NCBI GenBank assembly: GCA_017512425.1
Contig: JAFWGI010000015.1
Coordinates: forward strand, 372,001 to 436,000
Direction: 5' to 3'
DNA: 64,000 nt
DNA from: Hyphomicrobium sp.
GTDB taxonomy: Bacteria; Pseudomonadota; Alphaproteobacteria; Rhizobiales; Hyphomicrobiaceae
Under the pieces are notes generated by a model that saw only the letters and a program-made list of their open reading frames with translations, did no database searches and was not told the DNA's origin. The position numbers were made by a program, and so were the translations under genes. This document shows, in pieces, positions 1 through 7,874 of this stretch; the first letter of the stretch is position 1; the number at the start of each line of letters is the position of its first letter.

Positions 1-1
1 G

Positions 2-196
2 AAGGGCTATCAGACATACGCGCAAAGCGCGAAGGCACCGGACAGTTTGCTCAAGCTCGCGATGTCGCTCGACCGGCTCGGACAGAAGGATGCGGCCTGC
101 TCGTCGTACTCCGAATTGAACACCAAATTCCCGAATGCGCCGCAAAGCGTCAAAGCGCGCGCGCAGTCGGAACGGCAGCGCGTCGGCTGCTCGTAA
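2..196 (+). CDS. cpoB: Tol-Pal cell division coordinator CpoB/YbgF, C-terminal fragment
   Basis: The frame is open from the window edge to TAA at 194-196 and gives 64 residues rich in Ala, Ser and Lys, ending VGCS. The motif A-x-S-L-x-R-L-G-Q-x-x-A-A-C followed by F-P-N-A-P is the usual last tetratricopeptide repeat of periplasmic CpoB (YbgF), which links outer-membrane constriction by Tol-Pal with peptidoglycan synthesis. Location next to tilS and ftsH is the standard alphaproteobacterial order at the end of the tol-pal cluster. Only the C-terminus is present, so the family call rests on a short stretch plus context. Confidence 0.72.
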   Translation, partial: KGYQTYAQSAKAPDSLLKLAMSLDRLGQKDAACSSYSELNTKFPNAPQSVKARAQSERQRVGCS

Positions 197-206
197 GCGA
201 GGTTTT

Positions 207-1514
207 GTGACGACCGCCGAAGCAGCGATTGCGGTTGACGAAGCAGATCGCGCCTTCGAGCGGTTGCGGAATTTTCGCAACGTCGTGCTCGCGGTGTCAG
301 GCGGGCCGGATAGCTTGGCGCTTCTGACTCTGGTTGCCGAATGGCGCGGCCGCCTCGGCCCTGCAACGCCCGCGATCAGTGTCGCGACCGTCGATCATCA
401 CTTGCGGCCGGGTTCGGCAACAGAGGCGCGCGCCGTCGCCGCCATCGCTGCAGAATTGGGCTTGCCGCACGCGACGCTTGATTGGGCGGGCGACAAGCCG
501 CGAACCGGCATTCCAGACGCGGCCCGTGCAGCGCGCTATGCACTTCTCGATAGCTATGCCCGTTCCGTCTCTGGCGGTGATGCAGTCGCGGTTGTGACGG
601 CGCATCATCAGGACGATCAGGCCGAAACGGTCTTCATGCGTTTGATGCGTGGTGGCGGCGTCGCGGCGCTGGCCGCCATGCCAGCCGAGCGCAGTCTCTC
701 ACGCGATTCCAACGTCACGCTTGTGCGGCCATTGTTGGCTTTTTCGAAAGCCCGCCTGATCGCAACGCTGGCGCGTCGCGACGTATCGTGGTTCGACGAT
801 CCGAGTAACGAAAATGCCGCCTTCGAGCGCGTGCGTGTGCGCGCGGTATTGGCTGAGGCGAACATCGACGCGGCAGCGCTTGCGACCTCGGCGCGCCGGA
901 TGCGCGAGGCGTCCGACGGTCTGCGGTTTGCGGCGCGCGCATTTTCGCATTCGATCGACTTAGTATCCGAGCGCAACATTTACGCCCGCTTCGATCGCGG
1001 CGTGTTCGATGACGGTCCAGTCATTCTGAGGCAGATGGTGCTCGAGCACCTGATCGCATGCTTCGGCGGCGCGACCGGGCGGCCGGAGTTGGCGGAACTC
1101 GAAACGCTGGCGCAGCGCTTCGCGGCGCGCGCGCCGTTCACCGTGACGCTCGGTGGTGCGGTGATCTCGGCAGGCAGCAGATATGTGCGGCTCTGGCGCG
1201 AAGCGGGCCGGATCGACGCTGCGCCGTTGGTGCTGAACGCGCAATCGCCTGTACGCTGGGATGAGCGGTACATCCTCAGCATCGCGGAGACCTGCGCGGA
1301 CGTTATCGTTAAGCCGCTAGGGCTCGGGCACGCGGACCAACTTGTCCTCTCAGGCACAAAAGATATCCCCCGCGCGGCGCTCGCCGGCCTGCCGGCCTTT
1401 TATGACGATGCAACTCTGATCGGCGTGCCAATTCTGACCAGTCCGGAAGGCCGCCAGACGCTCGCTGACGGCGGGCAGATCCGGTCCGAGCCGATCCCGC
1501 AGCCGGAGCTCTAA
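207..1514 (+). CDS. tilS: tRNA(Ile)-lysidine synthase TilS
   Basis: The enzyme converts C34 of the CAU-anticodon tRNA-Ile to lysidine using lysine and ATP, so that the tRNA reads AUA. The PP-loop ATP-binding motif SGGPDS lies at residues 31-36, followed by VDHHLR and the AHHQDDQAET segment typical of the N-type ATP pyrophosphatase fold. The rest matches the TilS substrate-binding and C-terminal region. I chose GTG at 207 because GAGG precedes it at 199-202 and it begins 10 bases after the cpoB stop. An in-frame ATG at 135 would overlap cpoB by about 60 bases. Length is about 435 residues, normal for TilS. Confidence 0.93.
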   Translation: MTTAEAAIAVDEADRAFERLRNFRNVVLAVSGGPDSLALLTLVAEWRGRLGPATPAISVATVDHHLRPGSATEARAVAAIAAELGLPHATLDWAGDKPRTGIPDAARAARYALLDSYARSVSGGDAVAVVTAHHQDDQAETVFMRLMRGGGVAALAAMPAERSLSRDSNVTLVRPLLAFSKARLIATLARRDVSWFDDPSNENAAFERVRVRAVLAEANIDAAALATSARRMREASDGLRFAARAFSHSIDLVSERNIYARFDRGVFDDGPVILRQMVLEHLIACFGGATGRPELAELETLAQRFAARAPFTVTLGGAVISAGSRYVRLWREAGRIDAAPLVLNAQSPVRWDERYILSIAETCADVIVKPLGLGHADQLVLSGTKDIPRAALAGLPAFYDDATLIGVPILTSPEGRQTLADGGQIRSEPIPQPEL

Positions 1515-1664
1515 AAGCCGCTGGTGGGGCTCTGAAACGCGTTTGGCGCGCATCCGGCATGGCGGTTGCAGGTCTCGGCGCAGCGGCGTGTTAGCGCCGC
1601 CGCGGGGGGACAGGTCCGGTCAAATTTCGCGGCTCGGAAGTCCGTTGCTCATCATAAGGGTAAA

Positions 1665-1694
1665 CTTGTGCTGGGACCCTGCGCCACCTATGTT
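1665..1694 (+). promoter_or_regulatory. Putative ftsH promoter with heat-shock-like layout
   Basis: In the 258-base gap before ftsH there is TTGTGC at 1666-1671 and TATGTT at 1689-1694, separated by 17 bases. Read differently, CTTG at 1665 and CCTATGTT at 1687 resemble the CTTG...CCTATNT layout of alphaproteobacterial RpoH promoters, and ftsH is a known heat-shock gene in E. coli. Which sigma factor acts here is inference. Confidence 0.45.
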
Positions 1695-1772
1695 AGCGTC
1701 ACTCAAGCGGGTCCGCCCGCGCCCCCTGGCGCGCCGAATTCCGGGTAACCGGCGGCGACTTTAGGAACCACG

Positions 1773-3716
1773 ATGAATCCCAATTATCAGAAGCTTGCCA
1801 TCTGGGCGGCGTTGTTCGTCCTTCTCCTGGCCCTGTACAATCTGGTGAGCAACCCGACACAGGCGCGCCGCGGCAACGAAATCCAGTATTCGGAATTCCT
1901 TGAGGCCGTCGATAAGGGGCAGGTCGCGGATGCGACGCTCGCCGGCAACCGTATCTCCGGCACCATGCGCGACACGAGCACCAACGGCGGTGCGTTCTCG
2001 ACCTATGCGCCGGAAGACCCGACCCTCGTTTCCAAGTTGCGCGAGAAGGGCGTGAAGTTCAAAGCCCGTCCGTCGGAAGACGACGTCCAGTCGCTGGCCA
2101 GCATTCTGTTGTCCTGGTTCCCGATGCTGCTGCTGATCGGCGTATGGATTTTCTTCATGCGCCAGATGCAGTCCGGGTCTGGACGCGCGATGGGCTTCGG
2201 CAAGTCGAAGGCCAAGCTTCTGACCGAGCGCGCCGGTCGCGTGACGTTTGAAGACGTCGCCGGCGTCGATGAGGCCAAATCCGATCTCGAAGAGATCGTC
2301 GAGTTCCTGCGCGACCCTCAGAAGTATCAACGCCTCGGCGGACGCATTCCGCGCGGCGCGCTGCTTGTCGGCCCGCCCGGCACCGGTAAGACGCTGATCG
2401 CGCGCGCCGTCGCTGGCGAAGCGAACGTGCCGTTCTTCACGATCTCTGGTTCCGACTTCGTTGAAATGTTCGTCGGCGTCGGAGCGAGCCGCGTCCGCGA
2501 CATGTTCGAGCAGGCGAAGAAGAACGCGCCGTGCATCATCTTCATCGACGAAATCGATGCGGTCGGCCGCCATCGCGGCGCCGGTCTCGGCGGCGGCAAC
2601 GACGAGCGCGAGCAGACGCTCAACCAGTTGCTTGTCGAAATGTACGGCTTCGAAGCCAACGAAGGCATAATCATCATCGCGGCGACGAACCGTCCCGACG
2701 TGCTCGACCCGGCGTTGCTGCGTCCGGGCCGTTTCGACCGCCAGATCATGGTGCCGAACCCGGATGTCGTTGGCCGCGAGAAAATTCTGCGCGTCCACAT
2801 GAAAAAGGTGCCGCTGGCGCCCGATATCGATCCGAAGACGATCGCGCGCGGCACGCCGGGCTTCTCCGGCGCCGATCTCGCGAACCTCGTCAACGAAGCA
2901 GCATTGCTCGCCGCGCGCCGCAACAAGCGCATGGTCACGCAATCGGAGTTCGAGGACAGCAAAGACAAGGTCATGATGGGCGCCGAGCGCAAAACCATGG
3001 CCATGACGGAAGAGGAAAAGCTCGCGACCGCGTACCACGAAGCCGGCCACGCGATCGTCAACATCGTCGTCGAAGGCAACGATCCGCTGCACAAGGTGAC
3101 GATCATTCCGCGCGGCCGTGCGCTGGGCGTCACCATGAGCCTGCCGGAGCGCGATCGCTTGAGCTACTCGAAGCAGTGGTGCGAAGCGAAGATCGCGATG
3201 GCCTTCGGCGGCCGCGTTGCCGAGCAGATCATTTATGGCCGCGAGCATCTGAATACCGGTGCGTCGAGCGACATTTCGCAGGCGACGAACATCGCCAAAC
3301 GCATGGTCAGCGAGTGGGGCATGAGCGACATTCTCGGCCCGTTGTTGTACTCGGAAAACCAGCAGGAAGTGTTCCTTGGCCACTCGGTCACGCAGCGCCA
3401 GAACATGAGCGAAGAAACCGCCAAACTGATCGACGGCGAAGTCCGCCGTATCGTGACGACTGGCGAGAAGAAGGCCTGGGAGGTGCTGACCGCCCACAAG
3501 GCCGAGCTCGAAGCGATGGCGCAGGCGCTGATGGAGCACGAGACGATCTCGGGCGACGAGTGCAACGCGCTGATGCGTGGCGAGAAGATCGTGCGCCGTA
3601 CGGATGACGATGGTTCGAAGGGCTCCGCTGGTCACTCTGCGGTTCCAACCGCCGGACGCCCTGTGCGCCCGCGTGGAGAACCGTCCGGCGGCATGGAGCC
3701 TCAGCCGCAGGGTTAA
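1773..3716 (+). CDS. ftsH: ATP-dependent zinc metalloprotease FtsH
   Basis: This is a membrane-anchored AAA+ protease that degrades misfolded membrane proteins and short-lived regulators such as RpoH and LpxC in other bacteria. The 647-residue product has an N-terminal membrane segment, a periplasmic domain, a second membrane segment (about 107-127), Walker A GPPGTGKT at 200-207, Walker [10 protein letters not shown], a second region of homology near RPGRFDRQ, and the zinc site HEAGH at 422-426. The C-terminal tail is Gly/Pro-rich. It follows tilS as is usual in Alphaproteobacteria. Unusually, the next gene is not folP but a two-gene low-GC insert. Confidence 0.98.
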   Translation: MNPNYQKLAIWAALFVLLLALYNLVSNPTQARRGNEIQYSEFLEAVDKGQVADATLAGNRISGTMRDTSTNGGAFSTYAPEDPTLVSKLREKGVKFKARPSEDDVQSLASILLSWFPMLLLIGVWIFFMRQMQSGSGRAMGFGKSKAKLLTERAGRVTFEDVAGVDEAKSDLEEIVEFLRDPQKYQRLGGRIPRGALLVGPPGTGKTLIARAVAGEANVPFFTISGSDFVEMFVGVGASRVRDMFEQAKKNAPCIIFIDEIDAVGRHRGAGLGGGNDEREQTLNQLLVEMYGFEANEGIIIIAATNRPDVLDPALLRPGRFDRQIMVPNPDVVGREKILRVHMKKVPLAPDIDPKTIARGTPGFSGADLANLVNEAALLAARRNKRMVTQSEFEDSKDKVMMGAERKTMAMTEEEKLATAYHEAGHAIVNIVVEGNDPLHKVTIIPRGRALGVTMSLPERDRLSYSKQWCEAKIAMAFGGRVAEQIIYGREHLNTGASSDISQATNIAKRMVSEWGMSDILGPLLYSENQQEVFLGHSVTQRQNMSEETAKLIDGEVRRIVTTGEKKAWEVLTAHKAELEAMAQALMEHETISGDECNALMRGEKIVRRTDDDGSKGSAGHSAVPTAGRPVRPRGEPSGGMEPQPQG

Positions 3717-3739
3717 TTCATAAAACAAAGGTTTGCATT

Positions 3740-3931
3740 ATGACTAAGAAGTCTGGCCAAGCATCAACGCAATCTTCAGGTCATGGCGTGCGATTTATTG
3801 ATGCTGCCGATACATCGCGTTTTGTTATTGCTGCAGGTCGCTATGTAAATGCAAATACATCCAGCCCAAAGGTCGCGCAAAGCGCAATAGAGCGCGTTTC
3901 AACTATCAAGGGTTCGGATAAAAAGAAGTAA
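3740..3931 (+). CDS. Small uncharacterised protein, first gene of a low-GC insert
   Basis: It encodes 63 residues, basic and Ser/Thr/Lys-rich, ending GSDKKK, with a short hydrophobic core (FVIAAGRYV). I recognise no family and see no signal peptide or membrane span. AAAGG lies about 10 bases before the ATG. It begins 23 bases after ftsH and its stop is 8 bases before the next gene, so the two look co-transcribed. Local GC is 48% in two hand-counted 60-base lines (3781-3900), against 73% in one counted line of ftsH. It could be the small partner or antitoxin of the downstream ADP-ribosyltransferase-like protein, which is inference from order alone. Confidence 0.6.
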   Translation: MTKKSGQASTQSSGHGVRFIDAADTSRFVIAAGRYVNANTSSPKVAQSAIERVSTIKGSDKKK

Positions 3932-3939
3932 GTTGGAAC

Positions 3940-4536
3940 GTGCATCGACTGACGACGAGCTTCATCCTCGGATACCACGGCTGTAGCGAAGATGTTGCTG
4001 AGCAGCTCCTAGCGGGTAAGCCGTTTCATATCAGCCAAAATGATCACGATTGGCTGGGATCAGGGATATATTTCTGGCAGGCAAACCCGCATCGAGCGCT
4101 AAGCTTTGCACGCGAAGTGAAGCGGCGGCGGAAAGAGGAATGGCCGCCTGCCGTAGTTGGAGCAGTCATCGACCCGGGCTTGTGCTTAGATCTGGCCAGC
4201 GAGGTTGGCGTTGAAGCTGTCAAGGCTGCACACACGAGCTTGATCAAGATATACGCCAAGGGCGGCAAACCTCTACCTCAGAATACTGGCGGCAAAGATT
4301 TGTTGCAGAGATTTCTCGACCGAGCCGTGATCGAAACACTTCACGATATTCGCAATGGTGTTGACGAAAACGGTCTACCGTTTGAACCAATCGATACAGT
4401 TCTTGGTATTTTTATTGAAGGTAGTCCGATTTACGAGAACTCTGGCTTCTATCAAAAGACCCATATTCAAATTTGCGTTCGCGATCCGAAGCGGATCAAG
4501 GGCGTTTTTCGCGTTCGAGCATCCGACATCGCATGA
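3940..4536 (+). CDS. PARP/ART-fold protein, putative ADP-ribosyltransferase
   Basis: The product is 198 residues from GTG at 3940. Its N-terminus reads GYHGC (His13-Gly14), followed by WLGSGIYFW (Tyr44), an Ala and aromatic helix, and near the C-terminus HIQICVRDP before RIKGVF. This order matches the PARP-like ADP-ribosyltransferase fold: the H-G strand, the G-x-G-I-Y-F strand, and the last strand where PARP carries its catalytic Glu. By spacing to the following Asp, the equivalent residue here is Gln177, giving H-Y-Q in place of H-Y-E. There is no signal peptide, so it is probably cytosolic. The line 4021-4080 is 45% GC. The stop overlaps the folP ATG (ATGA). A toxin or phage-defence effector is plausible but unproven, and the fold call rests on motif reading alone. 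Confidence 0.68.
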   Translation: MHRLTTSFILGYHGCSEDVAEQLLAGKPFHISQNDHDWLGSGIYFWQANPHRALSFAREVKRRRKEEWPPAVVGAVIDPGLCLDLASEVGVEAVKAAHTSLIKIYAKGGKPLPQNTGGKDLLQRFLDRAVIETLHDIRNGVDENGLPFEPIDTVLGIFIEGSPIYENSGFYQKTHIQICVRDPKRIKGVFRVRASDIA

Positions 4537-5651
4537 AACGCTCGATCTATCTGCAGCCGACGGCCATTTTCTACGACCGCACGGCGGCGCGCGGGCCGGA
4601 TGAAGCAGAACCGGCGCTCTGGCGGGGATTGCCGCTCGCAGGCGGGCGCATGAGCTTCGCCGCGGTCGATATTCTGATGCGCGGTACGACGGGCACCGGT
4701 GCGCCGCAGACGAAGCGCAAGACGGTCGTGCTCGGCGATGCGTTTAGCGGCGACTGGGGACGCGATGCGCTCGCCGCCTCCGACCTTATGAAAAACCTGA
4801 CTGAGCCGCGCCCGCGCTATGCCGGTCTTGATCTCACGAAGCCGCGCATCATGGGCATCGTCAACGTCACGCCGGATAGTTTCTCCGACGGCGGCCAGCA
4901 CGCCTCGACGCAAGCGGCGATCGATCACGGCCTGCGGCTGCTCGAAGAGGGTGCCGATATTCTCGACATCGGCGGCGAGAGCACGCGGCCTGGATCAGAT
5001 ACCGTTGCGGTGGACGAAGAAATCCGCCGCGTCATTCCGGTCATCGAAGGATTGCGTGCGAAGTCGGAAGCTGTCATTTCGGTCGATACGAGAAAAGCCG
5101 AGGTGATGCGCCGCGCCAATCAAGCAGGCGCCGACATTATCAACGACGTGTCGGCGCTAACGCATGATCCCGAAGCTTTGCAGGTGGCGGCTGAGACGGG
5201 TCTACCGGTCATGCTCATGCACGCGCAGGGCGATCCGAAAACCATGAACGACGATCCGCAGTATTCGGACGTTGCGCTCGACGTGTTTGATTTTCTCGAA
5301 GGGCGCATCCGCGCCTGCGAAGCGGCCGGTATTCCGCGCGCCAAGATCGTCGCCGATCCTGGGATCGGTTTCGGCAAGCATTTACATCACAACGTTGCCG
5401 TCATGGGCGCGCTGTCGCTCTATCACGGCCTCGGCGTGCCGCTGCTGCTTGGTGCGAGCCGCAAGAAAATGATCGGGCAGTTGTGCGATGTGCCCGATGC
5501 TGCCGACCGCGTACCGGGATCGCTCGCGGCGGCGCTTGTCGGACTACAGGCCGGCGTGCAAGTCGTGCGCGTGCACGACGTCAAGGAAACCAAACAGGCA
5601 ATCGAAGTCTGGCGCGCCAGCATGGCGGGGACTGAAAAAGGTCTCGCGTAA
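4533..5651 (+). CDS. folP: Dihydropteroate synthase FolP
   Basis: FolP condenses p-aminobenzoate with hydroxymethyl-dihydropterin diphosphate to make dihydropteroate for folate. The core begins with MGIVNVTPDSFSDGG at about residue 109, followed by GADILDIGGESTRPG, the VSVDT-type strand (ISVDTRKAEV), a D-P-G-I-G-F-G-K loop, and a C-terminal RVHDV. The first roughly 95 residues are an extension that starts YLQPTAIFY and includes LPLAGG, which I associate with alphaproteobacterial FolP proteins. I chose ATG 4533, which overlaps the preceding gene's TGA. An in-frame ATG at 4473 lies deep inside that gene. In many rhizobia glmM follows folP, but not here. Confidence 0.94.
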   Translation: MKRSIYLQPTAIFYDRTAARGPDEAEPALWRGLPLAGGRMSFAAVDILMRGTTGTGAPQTKRKTVVLGDAFSGDWGRDALAASDLMKNLTEPRPRYAGLDLTKPRIMGIVNVTPDSFSDGGQHASTQAAIDHGLRLLEEGADILDIGGESTRPGSDTVAVDEEIRRVIPVIEGLRAKSEAVISVDTRKAEVMRRANQAGADIINDVSALTHDPEALQVAAETGLPVMLMHAQGDPKTMNDDPQYSDVALDVFDFLEGRIRACEAAGIPRAKIVADPGIGFGKHLHHNVAVMGALSLYHGLGVPLLLGASRKKMIGQLCDVPDAADRVPGSLAAALVGLQAGVQVVRVHDVKETKQAIEVWRASMAGTEKGLA

Positions 5652-5664
5652 CGTGCGCATGAAT

Positions 5665-5697
5665 AAGCCCGCCGCACGAGAGACATGCGGCGGGCTT
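5665..5697. terminator. Bidirectional terminator between folP and mtdB
   Basis: AAGCCCGCCGCA at 5665-5676 pairs perfectly with TGCGGCGGGCTT at 5686-5697 across a 9-base loop, then TTATTT. It sits between two convergent genes and can serve both. Confidence 0.85.
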
Positions 5698-5720
5698 TAT
5701 TTGCGTTAGAGTACGCGACG

Positions 5721-6749
5721 CTACTTGGTCTTGCGATTGGCCTTAGCGACGAGGTCGCGGGCCATCGAGAAGGCATCGTTGAAATCGAAGAACAGAGAGG
5801 CTTCCGACTGCGTCATGCGGCGCAGGAGCGCCGACTGCGTTTTGTATTTGATGTCGCCGATCGCGAGCGGACCGACCGACCAGATCGGCTTCTTGCCGAA
5901 GCGCTTGCCCATATCGAACAGCTCGACGCCTTCTATGCCCGACGGCGGCACGGCGTTGACATCGGCGACGATCAGCGGGCGCTTCACCTTTGCGAAGCTG
6001 TCAGTCTTCAGAACGCGGACGCCGGCAGCGGCAGCGCAGAGCACGATGTCGACGCCCGCGAGAATTTTGACCTTGTCGCTATCACGCGCGCCGAGCACAG
6101 GCTCGAGCTTCACGCCGAAGCGGCGCTTGGCTTCTTTCACGGTCGGTTGGATGGCGTCGAGGCCGATGTGGGTGATGACTTTCACCTTGGCGCCGCTCAG
6201 CGCGCAGATGATGGCGGCGGCAAAGCCGACGACGCCGGTTGCGCCGAAGACAGAGACCGTTGCGCCATCGAGCGAACGTTTGGTTTCGCGTTTGAAGACG
6301 TTTTCAACGCAGGCGACCATCGCGGCGGCCGTCGTGAACGAGCCGCCCGGGTCGGCGAGCGCCGACAACTGGAACGGCGGGACGAGCGCTGCTTTCGTAG
6401 CGTCAAGCATGTCGAGCGCGAGCATCGCATCCTTGCCGCCGATGAAAAGACCGGTTCGGCAGCCGAACTGCGGCGGGCGCGAAAAGATCGCATCCTGCAC
6501 GAGTGGGGTCGTATTGGAGAGTTTCACGTTGATATGCGGGACAACGACGCGATAGCCGGCATCGACAGCCATATTGATGTCGAATGGGCTCGCGAATTCC
6601 TGCGTCGAGAGAAAATGGAGGATAGGCGTCGCGGTGATGCGCTTCTTTTGCGGTTTGCGCGCGGCTTTCGGTGCCGGTGCTAAAGCATTAAGGGATGTGT
6701 ATTCGCGCGCAGAGGTGGTGTCGATTCTGGAAGAGTCTTCGATGGACAT
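5721..6749 (-). CDS. mtdB: MtdB-type NAD(P)-dependent methylene-tetrahydromethanopterin dehydrogenase
   Basis: The enzyme oxidises methylene-H4MPT to methenyl-H4MPT in the formaldehyde oxidation pathway of methylotrophs. From residue 43 the chain reads ILHFLSTQ, then SPFDINMAVDAG, QDAIFSR, RTGLFIGGK, ADPGGSFTT and the Rossmann loop FGATGVVG (169-175), then ADVNAVPP and IGDIKYKTQ. I recall close equivalents of these motifs in Methylorubrum MtdB, more than in MtdA. The first 40 residues form a Ser/Pro/Lys-rich extension absent from the Methylorubrum protein. The gene stands alone here, with no other H4MPT genes nearby, and converges on folP. Confidence 0.85.
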   Translation of the reverse strand: MSIEDSSRIDTTSAREYTSLNALAPAPKAARKPQKKRITATPILHFLSTQEFASPFDINMAVDAGYRVVVPHINVKLSNTTPLVQDAIFSRPPQFGCRTGLFIGGKDAMLALDMLDATKAALVPPFQLSALADPGGSFTTAAAMVACVENVFKRETKRSLDGATVSVFGATGVVGFAAAIICALSGAKVKVITHIGLDAIQPTVKEAKRRFGVKLEPVLGARDSDKVKILAGVDIVLCAAAAGVRVLKTDSFAKVKRPLIVADVNAVPPSGIEGVELFDMGKRFGKKPIWSVGPLAIGDIKYKTQSALLRRMTQSEASLFFDFNDAFSMARDLVAKANRKTK

Positions 6750-7136
6750 GATGACAACGCCTTGAACTGTAACTGGTCATCGTGCTGGTGCTGTCAACAT
6801 CGGAAGCAACCGTTTGAAGCGGAAGAGCCGTGGTCTTTAAGCGATCAGCATAAAGCTGGTGCGGACCGGCTGCCCGGGCGCATTACGCAAACCTTACTTA
6901 CGAGACGAGGGAGCAGAGGTCATGCCGCGCGGGTCGGCGTCATGCGACGTCATCATGCCGTCGCCATCCTACTAAGAGACTAGGATGCGATCGCACATTA
7001 GGCGAAACAGCGTTTATTTGCGGTAAAAGCCGATTTAAGAAATGCGCAATAATTGAATTGGATTTCGCGCGCTATTTTATCGCGGATTTGCGAATTGCGA
7101 GCGTGTTTCGCAATTCGCTTATCTCAAGAATCCGCA
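6750..7136. other. Gene-free region with one inverted repeat
   Basis: This is a 387-base gap upstream of mtdB and downstream of the 98-aa gene, both on the minus strand. The mtdB promoter should lie at its left end. The right part is AT-richer and holds a perfect 11-bp inverted repeat (listed separately). I see no convincing coding frame. Confidence 0.5.
7090..7118. repeat. Perfect 11-bp inverted repeat, hairpin 3' of the 98-aa gene
   Basis: GCGAATTGCGA (7090-7100) and TCGCAATTCGC (7108-7118) are separated by 7 bases. It lies just after the stop of the minus-strand 98-aa gene, so it may be its terminator, although no T-run follows on that strand. An operator role is also possible. Confidence 0.55.
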
Positions 7137-7433
7137 TTATGCAGGCGTCTTTTGTAATTGCTCGCGCAGATTATTGATGACGGCATCTTTGAGCGCTTGC
7201 GCGTCGCTGTAACCTTGCGACATGTGATTGAGAACCGCGAGGGCCGCCGCCCGCGCATCTGCGCCATCTCGCTTAATGTTCAGCTTCTCGCAAACGGCAT
7301 CGAGGACGCCGCTCATCTGCTTCAGTTCCGTTTCTCCGAAAACGGCGCTGACCGAGTATTGGGGCAATTGAGCTTGGTCAGAGGTATCGGGTCGGTCGCG
7401 TTGCGACTGCAATCCAGTTTGGTCATGGGTCAT
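7137..7433 (-). CDS. Conserved hypothetical protein, 98 aa
   Basis: It is a soluble, helical-looking protein without signal peptide or membrane segment. The N-terminal 30 residues are polar and probably disordered. The rest (YSVSAVFGETELKQM ... ARAAALAVLNHMSQG ... ALKDAVINNL) resembles small uncharacterised proteins I associate with rhizobial genomes. GAGG lies 8 bases before the ATG. Function is unknown. Confidence 0.6.
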   Translation of the reverse strand: MTHDQTGLQSQRDRPDTSDQAQLPQYSVSAVFGETELKQMSGVLDAVCEKLNIKRDGADARAAALAVLNHMSQGYSDAQALKDAVINNLREQLQKTPA

Positions 7434-7643
7434 TGGGGCAACCTCATGGTGTTTCTATTTGTATCGTTGCTAACGCCCTTAAGCAGCTTTGAAAATCCGC
7501 AAAGGCTGCGGTTACCGCATAGCTAAATAATGCACCCAACACCCACAAAGCCACCGAATGAGTAAGTAACTCATATGGAACCAAGTGTGCATTTGGGGGT
7601 TTATAGCGTATATTGTCAGCGCGCCTACTGGTGGAGCCGTGCC

Positions 7644-7868
7644 ATGAGCGGATTATCGCGCGAAACGCGCCTTCAAATTATGTTAGATGACAGTGAGTTA
7701 GCAGCGATCGACGATTGGCGCTTCGAGCAGCGCATGCCGAGTCGGGCGGCCGCCATTCGGGAGCTTTTGCAGATCGGGTTGCGCTCTGTGACCAACGGCC
7801 CAGCCGATCCGGGCCGCCCGTCGAGCGACTTTGGCGTGTTCAAAAAGAAAGAAAAGTCTGACGAGTGA
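7644..7868 (+). CDS. Small ribbon-helix-helix-like DNA-binding protein
   Basis: The 74-residue product begins MSGLSRETRLQIMLDDSEL and continues AAIDDWRFEQRMPSRAAAI then RELLQIGL. The pattern of a short strand (LQIMLD), a helix, PSRAAAIREL and a second helix fits the ribbon-helix-helix (CopG/MetJ-type) DNA-binding fold. The tail after residue 55 is polar and ends in Lys/Glu. I chose ATG 7644, preceded by GGTGGAG, over an in-frame ATG at 7575 that would add residues unlike this family. No toxin gene is adjacent. It converges on purB with a 6-base gap, and its target is unknown. Confidence 0.7.
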   Translation: MSGLSRETRLQIMLDDSELAAIDDWRFEQRMPSRAAAIRELLQIGLRSVTNGPADPGRPSSDFGVFKKKEKSDE

Positions 7869-7874
7869 CGGCGC

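Noticed and set aside
1761..3728. A 655-codon open frame on the minus strand, antisense to ftsH
   Set aside because: It exactly shadows ftsH and its translation is Arg/His/Asp-rich without family motifs, as expected from high-GC antisense frames.
5685..6683. A 332-codon plus-strand frame antisense to mtdB
   Set aside because: Low-quality composition, no motifs, and mtdB on the other strand is a clear protein.
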